This document shows positions 59,801-64,000 of a stretch of DNA of 64,000 nucleotides, one piece after another. Positions within the stretch are counted from its first letter, which is position 1; every line of letters begins with the position of its first letter. The stretch lies in contig JALMLS010000093.1 in the NCBI GenBank assembly GCA_038496445.1, positions 372,001 through 436,000 of the forward strand, written 5' to 3'. This stretch comes from Trichosphaerium sp. ATCC 40318 (Eukaryota; Discosea; Flabellinia; Trichosidae). Position numbers and translations under genes: made by a program. The notes below the pieces were generated by a model. The model had not been told where the DNA came from, searched no databases, and was given only the letters and a program-made list of their open reading frames with translations.

Positions 59801-60954
59801 ATGGGAAGCTCTATTGCAAAGCTATTTGAGCCCGAACCATATAGAATATACATGACAGGCTTAGATTTTGCTGGAAAGGTAAAACAACTAATTCCACAAT
59901 AACTCACTATACGTAGTCTACGATCCTCAATGCGATGAACGTATGTTTTTGTAAACAATCAAGACAAAAATAACATGTTTATAGCTTGGCGAAATAGTAA
60001 CTACAATACCTACTATTGTGTGGCGTATCGAGAGCGTAAGGTTCAAGAATATACAGTTTATGGTTTGGGATTGTACGTTTTGGTTGATTTAAAATGAGTA
60101 TTCAACGCTTTATGTTTAATCAATCATTCGATTTTAGGCGGGAGAACACCTGTACGTATCATTATAGAGTTTGGATGAAAATGTTAACTGATTCTTTGAA
60201 GCTACGAGCATTGTGGAGAACAGAGTACAAAAAAGGTAATTTCCTGGATATTTTTTATTTGCTCTTACACAATGTGCATACATTCTTGGCAATCAAGTAT
60301 CATTGTGAAAGTAACACTGAAATCCACGTGATACAAAGGAGGTGAAAAAAAGCACGACTCCAATTGTTTTCGTTTTCCAGTTGCTACTTGTATACTAGCT
60401 CAAGCGAGTGATCTAAATAACCCGGTAGGCGTATCTGCAGTAATTTACGTCATTGATTCAAATGACAAAGAACGTATGGATGAAGTCAAGTCATTGATAC
60501 ATCAAGATGCATATTATTTTAAAGAAGAATTCAAGGATGCTCCAATGCTCTTTTTCATGAATAAGCAAGGTATATCACGTGTTGTACACTTAACGAACAT
60601 TATCTTATGTGAGTAGATTTACCAAATGCAATGAGTCCAGAGGAGGTAAGGTCGGTGTTGAAAAAAAAGGATGTTGGTTTTTTTTTCTTTTTGCATTTGT
60701 TATTTGTAAACTCTGTCAAAGGTTGCTGAGGCTGTTGGTCTACTCGATCTAAAAAATAGAGTATATAGAGTTCAAGCTTGTTCTGGTAAAAATCGTACAG
60801 GCATAAACAAGGTATGACAACGTTTAATTGGCAATCTTTGCGCTTTTGAAATTCGCAACTTTACTTTTTTTGAACACTAGCAGATTTTCTCACTTTATAG
60901 AAGGGTTTAGAGTGGCTTGGGGATGTATTAAGTAAAGGAACAGTTCATAGTTAA
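59801..60954 (+). CDS. Divergent Arf-family small GTPase
   Basis: The start [20 protein letters not shown] has the N-terminal Gly2 myristoylation site and amphipathic helix typical of Arf, and continues LDFAGKST (P-loop, GLDxxGKST). After splicing: [35 protein letters not shown], a WD-x-G box read as WDCGRT, then [58 protein letters not shown] (NKxD) and [20 protein letters not shown]. The switch I Thr remains within TIPT, but the following FNVE is changed to VWRIE, and the switch II DVGGQ is altered so that the catalytic Gln is not present in this reading. The upstream 71-codon frame (59614) overlaps this start in another frame and is treated as leader. Seven short introns; the one near 60236-60427 is about 190 nt under this model. 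Confidence 0.8.
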
Positions 60955-61479
60955 AGTAACTTTGACAAAAAATATTATAGAGCTAGTTGATCACATGCCT
61001 ACTTTGACTTCTGTTCTCTGACAATCTTTACTTTCTAATTGAAGCGACAATGGTGCCATCGTTCTTTGTAATGAATGAATATGTTTTGGATAAAGTGCTA
61101 TGAATAGTTTTTCAGCCTTCAGTAATGTCTTGCCTTCTGTGTTTTGAATGTTAACATCTATAAGAACTTTCCTTGTGGTTTGTAAAGAATCTTCTTCTAT
61201 TGTTTCAATCTTGTATTTAATCTTGATGCCCGTGACTCTTTTTGTTTTAGGCAGTCATTGCGTTGGTATTGTATCACGTGATTATGGTTTTCGTATCTTA
61301 AAAAGCCCTCGCTCTTCCACAATTCGTACGCTTCCTAACCTCGGAAAAAAGGATGGAGAGCTAAATGGAGCAAAAATAACCAAAAATTGAAATAAATTGA
61401 AAAAGTACTTTTGGTGAAAGTTTGTAAATTCACATTTCCAATTTGCCGCTAGCGTCAGTATTATACTCGCTATCTCCAA
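60955..61479. other. Intergenic without supported gene
   Basis: About 0.5 kb. Short frames on both strands (61148-61390, 61282-61479) lack support. One CACGTG lies at 61275, about 200 bases before the SOD start. Confidence 0.4.
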
Positions 61480-62705
61480 ATGAACGCTTTGACGCTCATA
61501 GTACTCTCCTTGTTTGTACTGTATGTTAACGCAGGACCTTTTACGCTACCACCACTAGAATATGGTTACGATGAGCTAGGTACGCTATTAATGCGTTTCA
61601 TAGAGGTATCGGCACTTATATTGATTTAGCGCCTGTCATTTCAAAAGATATCATGATGGTACATCACCAAGGGCATCACGCAGGATACACCAAGAAGCTT
61701 AATGCAGCTTTAGACGACTGGGATACCACCCAATCGAAAGAGGACATTGAAGCCATTTTAGGTACTTTGACGCCTGTATACTGCGGTTTTAACTCATTTA
61801 AGGTAACTTGGAGTCAATCAAAGATGAAGGCATTAGGTGCGGAGAAACTCATCCGGTATTGCGGCGATTACAACTAAAACGCGCATAGGACAAGAATACG
61901 TAACTTCGGCGGCGGTTTTTACAACCACGCACTTTTTTTCAGTTGTATGCAGCCACCTACAGAGAACAATAAGCCTACAGGAGACCTTGCTAAAGGTACT
62001 ACCGTGTCATACAAGTTACATCTCTAACAGAGTTCAGCAATCACCACTGACTTTGGATCTTTCGAAAAATTCCAAGGTGTTTTTTCAAAAGCTGCCAAAA
62101 CTCTCTTTGGTAGTGGTTATGCCTTTCTTTATTACAGCACAGCTGAGAAGAAACTTGTGGTATCTAAATTCAAGGATCAAGCTTCCCCTATAAACTCAGG
62201 TGACCTTCCACTTCTCTGTTTAGGTACCCTTTAACTTTTTTTTTCTTTTTTTTCGGTGAATTACGAAAAGTTTGTACAAAAAAATCCAACTGACAACTTT
62301 TATTTCTTTAAATTTTATGCTAAATAAATAGGTGTATATCGGAGCTTTTATTTTATATAATTTTGGAACTAAAGCGTGATGTCGATTCTAGCTTTTTACC
62401 TTTTTCTGATTTTGTGATATTTTTTTTTATTGATTCATTGTTTTAGATGTATGGGAACACTCGTATTATCTTCAATATAAGAACAAGCGTGCAGATTTTG
62501 TTGATGCTTGGTGGTCAGTTGTAAACTGGGACAAGGTGAATCAGTTGTACTCTTTAACAGCACAAAATAATGTTGAGTTATAAACAACTAATAAAGATCC
62601 AACATTACGCACTTTTCTTTACAATGATTTACACAGGCTGTACTTCCTGAGACTATTAACATGGTGTACTATGTACTTCCATTTGTTACTCTGACCTTAC
62701 TCTAG
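61480..62705 (+). CDS. Secreted Fe/Mn superoxide dismutase with hydrophobic C-terminus
   Basis: Converts superoxide to peroxide and oxygen. [19 protein letters not shown] is a signal peptide. The mature enzyme follows family order: [40 protein letters not shown] (first metal His), [39 protein letters not shown] (second His), [59 protein letters not shown] (Asp and His ligands) and [13 protein letters not shown]. All four metal ligands are present. The usual GSGW is GSGY. Exon joins were fixed by restoring the NLESI and DLPLLCLDVWEH segments. A C-terminal extension [20 protein letters not shown] ends at a stop right after a hydrophobic run, which suggests a GPI or membrane signal. About seven introns. 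Confidence 0.9.
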
Positions 62706-62804
62706 CGTCAACAGGACTCCCAACAACTGTCTAATACAAGATTTTAAAACACTAAGGTTCTAAAAGCAATAATTTATTGAATAAGGATGTATCCTCGCTG
62801 AGTA

Positions 62805-64000
62805 CTACCCAATAATGTGTACGTTATATGCATCACCTCCAGCTATTAATTTATTTGATTTTGAATGCCAAACTGTTTCACTGATGACATCATTGTCCAC
62901 TACAACAATTAGCAACAATCAAAACATATATTTTCAGCTAGAAAATTTGTTTGGACGTACAAGGTAGTATGTGCACAACAGATTGATGGTACTTGTGAAT
63001 AAACAATACCCTTCCTTGAGCGCAACCAGTGGCTATAAATTTACCATCACTTGAAACACTTGGTCGCATCATGCAAATATGCTCTTTGGCTTCAGTTAAA
63101 AATTTTCCTAGCTCTTGGATTATAAACTGGACATGTTTAAACAAGGTACCCATTGATCCAAAGTGTCTTGAAAACACTATTGATGATGTATCAATATCAT
63201 ACAACATCGTTATGATAGGCGTATCAAATGATTGTCCAGGATCTTTACTTTTTTTACACCAACTAAGAAAACAAGTTAGGTTCAAGTTAGCAGCACAATA
63301 TTGTCAAATCTTGGTTATGCTTTTGATTGGCGTACTTGATTACAAGTTGCCTTGAGTCTGGTGTAAATGAGTAACCGAGTATAACTCCTCCAACACCCAC
63401 CTTACAACAAGACTGTACATCTGTACAATCAGATAACCATTCTTTTACGTTGTAGCAAATAATACCACTTTCTCCTTTTGTGAACCACATCACAGCTTGA
63501 TGTGAAGGTAAATATTTAAATATATGATAGGTATGTTGGTACCAAGAGTGGCACCATCTGGAGACACACACTTCATACGACTTATTTCACTGTCAAAGTC
63601 TTCAAATATCTTTTTGTGACCATATGTGCGTGTTTCTACATTGTACAAGTTCATACTTAATTTATCACCTGGTTCTAATAGAGAAGTAGTCACTAACAAT
63701 TAGCATTTTAAAGAGAACTTACCATTTATAATATGTGTGTTATCAAACCACGTAAATTCTTGCATCAGCAATGATTCTGCATTATAAGATGCTTCATGAA
63801 TTGCATACTGAGGCAACTTCTCTCCCTAGAAAAGAAAAAAATCAGATGGTTTTTTTTTTCTTCTTCTATTTGAACGTTTCCTTACATTTTTGTCACTTTG
63901 ATTATCATTGAATTTTATTACTTCCACTGTAGTACCATTATCTAATAACAAACCGAGATAATTACCATCAGGTGACCATTTATGAGTGAAATATGAACCC
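62805..64000 (-). CDS. WD-repeat-like protein, partial (5' end beyond the window)
   Basis: The coding sequence enters from the right edge on the minus strand and stops at 62805. In order it reads GSYFTHKWSPDGNYLGLLLD and NGTTVEVIKF, GEKLPQYAIHEASYNAESLL, EPGDKLSMNLYNVETRTYGH, ISRMKCVSPDGATL, AVMWFTKGESGIICYNVKEW, YSFTPDSRQLVIKY, MLYDIDTSSIVFSRHFGSMG, VSSDGKFIATGCAQGRVLFI, and ends VWHSKSNKLIAGGDAYNVHI IG. The recurring SPDG/T-PDSR/SSDGKFIATG motifs are those of WD40 beta-propellers, though the usual WD dipeptides are mostly lost. Several short introns. The function is not assignable from this half. Confidence 0.65.

Noticed and set aside
59614-59829. 71-codon frame overlapping the Arf start
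   Set aside because: The Arf N-terminus MGSSIAKLF in another frame is the family-consistent start. The overlapping frame shows no domain and is treated as leader sequence.

Overview
This is a nuclear genomic window from a unicellular eukaryote. It is moderately AT-rich. The genes are cut by many very short introns (mostly about 40-80 nt) that begin GT and end AG, and the stop-bounded exons join cleanly under the standard code. The gene content is that of a free-living or parasitic protist rather than a fungus, plant or animal: a receptor kinase with a tyrosine-kinase-type HRDLAARN catalytic loop, several seven-transmembrane receptors, a GABA-B-type GPCR core, a lipocalin, a Reeler-like protein, a transglutaminase-like (kyphoscoliosis) protein, Thr/Pro repeat stalks and LRR, MORN and kelch proteins. 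I cannot name the species. A holozoan or stramenopile-like protist would fit, but this is inference.

Layout. 1-3.7 kb: a possible partial gene at the left edge, otherwise no convincing gene. 3.8-8.3 kb: receptor tyrosine-kinase-like gene. 8.6-10.6 kb: a small Cys-containing protein and an SDR39U1-like epimerase, both minus strand. 10.8-16.5 kb and 21.3-23.3 kb: three paralogous minus-strand receptors with an extracellular domain (protease-associated-like in the first) and seven membrane segments. They flank a secreted cyclophilin, a C2H2 zinc-finger protein and a Reeler-like protein. 23.6-31.2 kb: lipocalin, kyphoscoliosis-type transglutaminase, aldo/keto reductase and a basic proline-rich protein. 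31.4-37.4 kb: two secreted alpha/beta hydrolases transcribed away from each other. 37.8-44.3 kb: LRR protein, membrane kelch protein, a four-repeat 'DWY' protein ending in a PD-(D/E)XK-like domain, and a divergently transcribed intronless MORN-type repeat protein. 44.5-47.5 kb: a small secreted peptide candidate and a cysteine-rich membrane protein on a Thr/Lys/Ala/Pro stalk. 48.4-54.3 kb: a very large EF-hand/coiled-coil/SH3 protein with a Lys-Ser repeat tail. 54.7-55.8 kb: one arm of a large inverted duplication, a fragment of a receptor gene, and two tRNA genes. 56.3-62.7 kb: GABA-B-type GPCR, divergent Arf GTPase and secreted Fe/Mn superoxide dismutase. 62.8 kb to the right edge: a WD-repeat-like gene, partial.

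Together the genes suggest a region rich in cell-surface sensing and signalling (receptor kinase, four 7TM receptors, an SH3 adaptor, proline-rich proteins that could bind SH3 domains, an Arf GTPase) and in secreted proteins (lipocalin, hydrolases, SOD, cyclophilin, Reeler). Two sequence-level signals run through the window: the palindrome CACGTG occurs about 54 times, and introns very often begin GTACG. The best candidates for something undescribed are the PA-like/7TM receptor family with its decayed inverted copy 40 kb away, and the DWY-repeat/nuclease-like protein that appears to share a promoter with a MORN-repeat protein.

Most multi-exon models were assembled by eye from reading-frame continuity and splice-site consensus. 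Gene ends and domain calls are more secure than individual exon borders.
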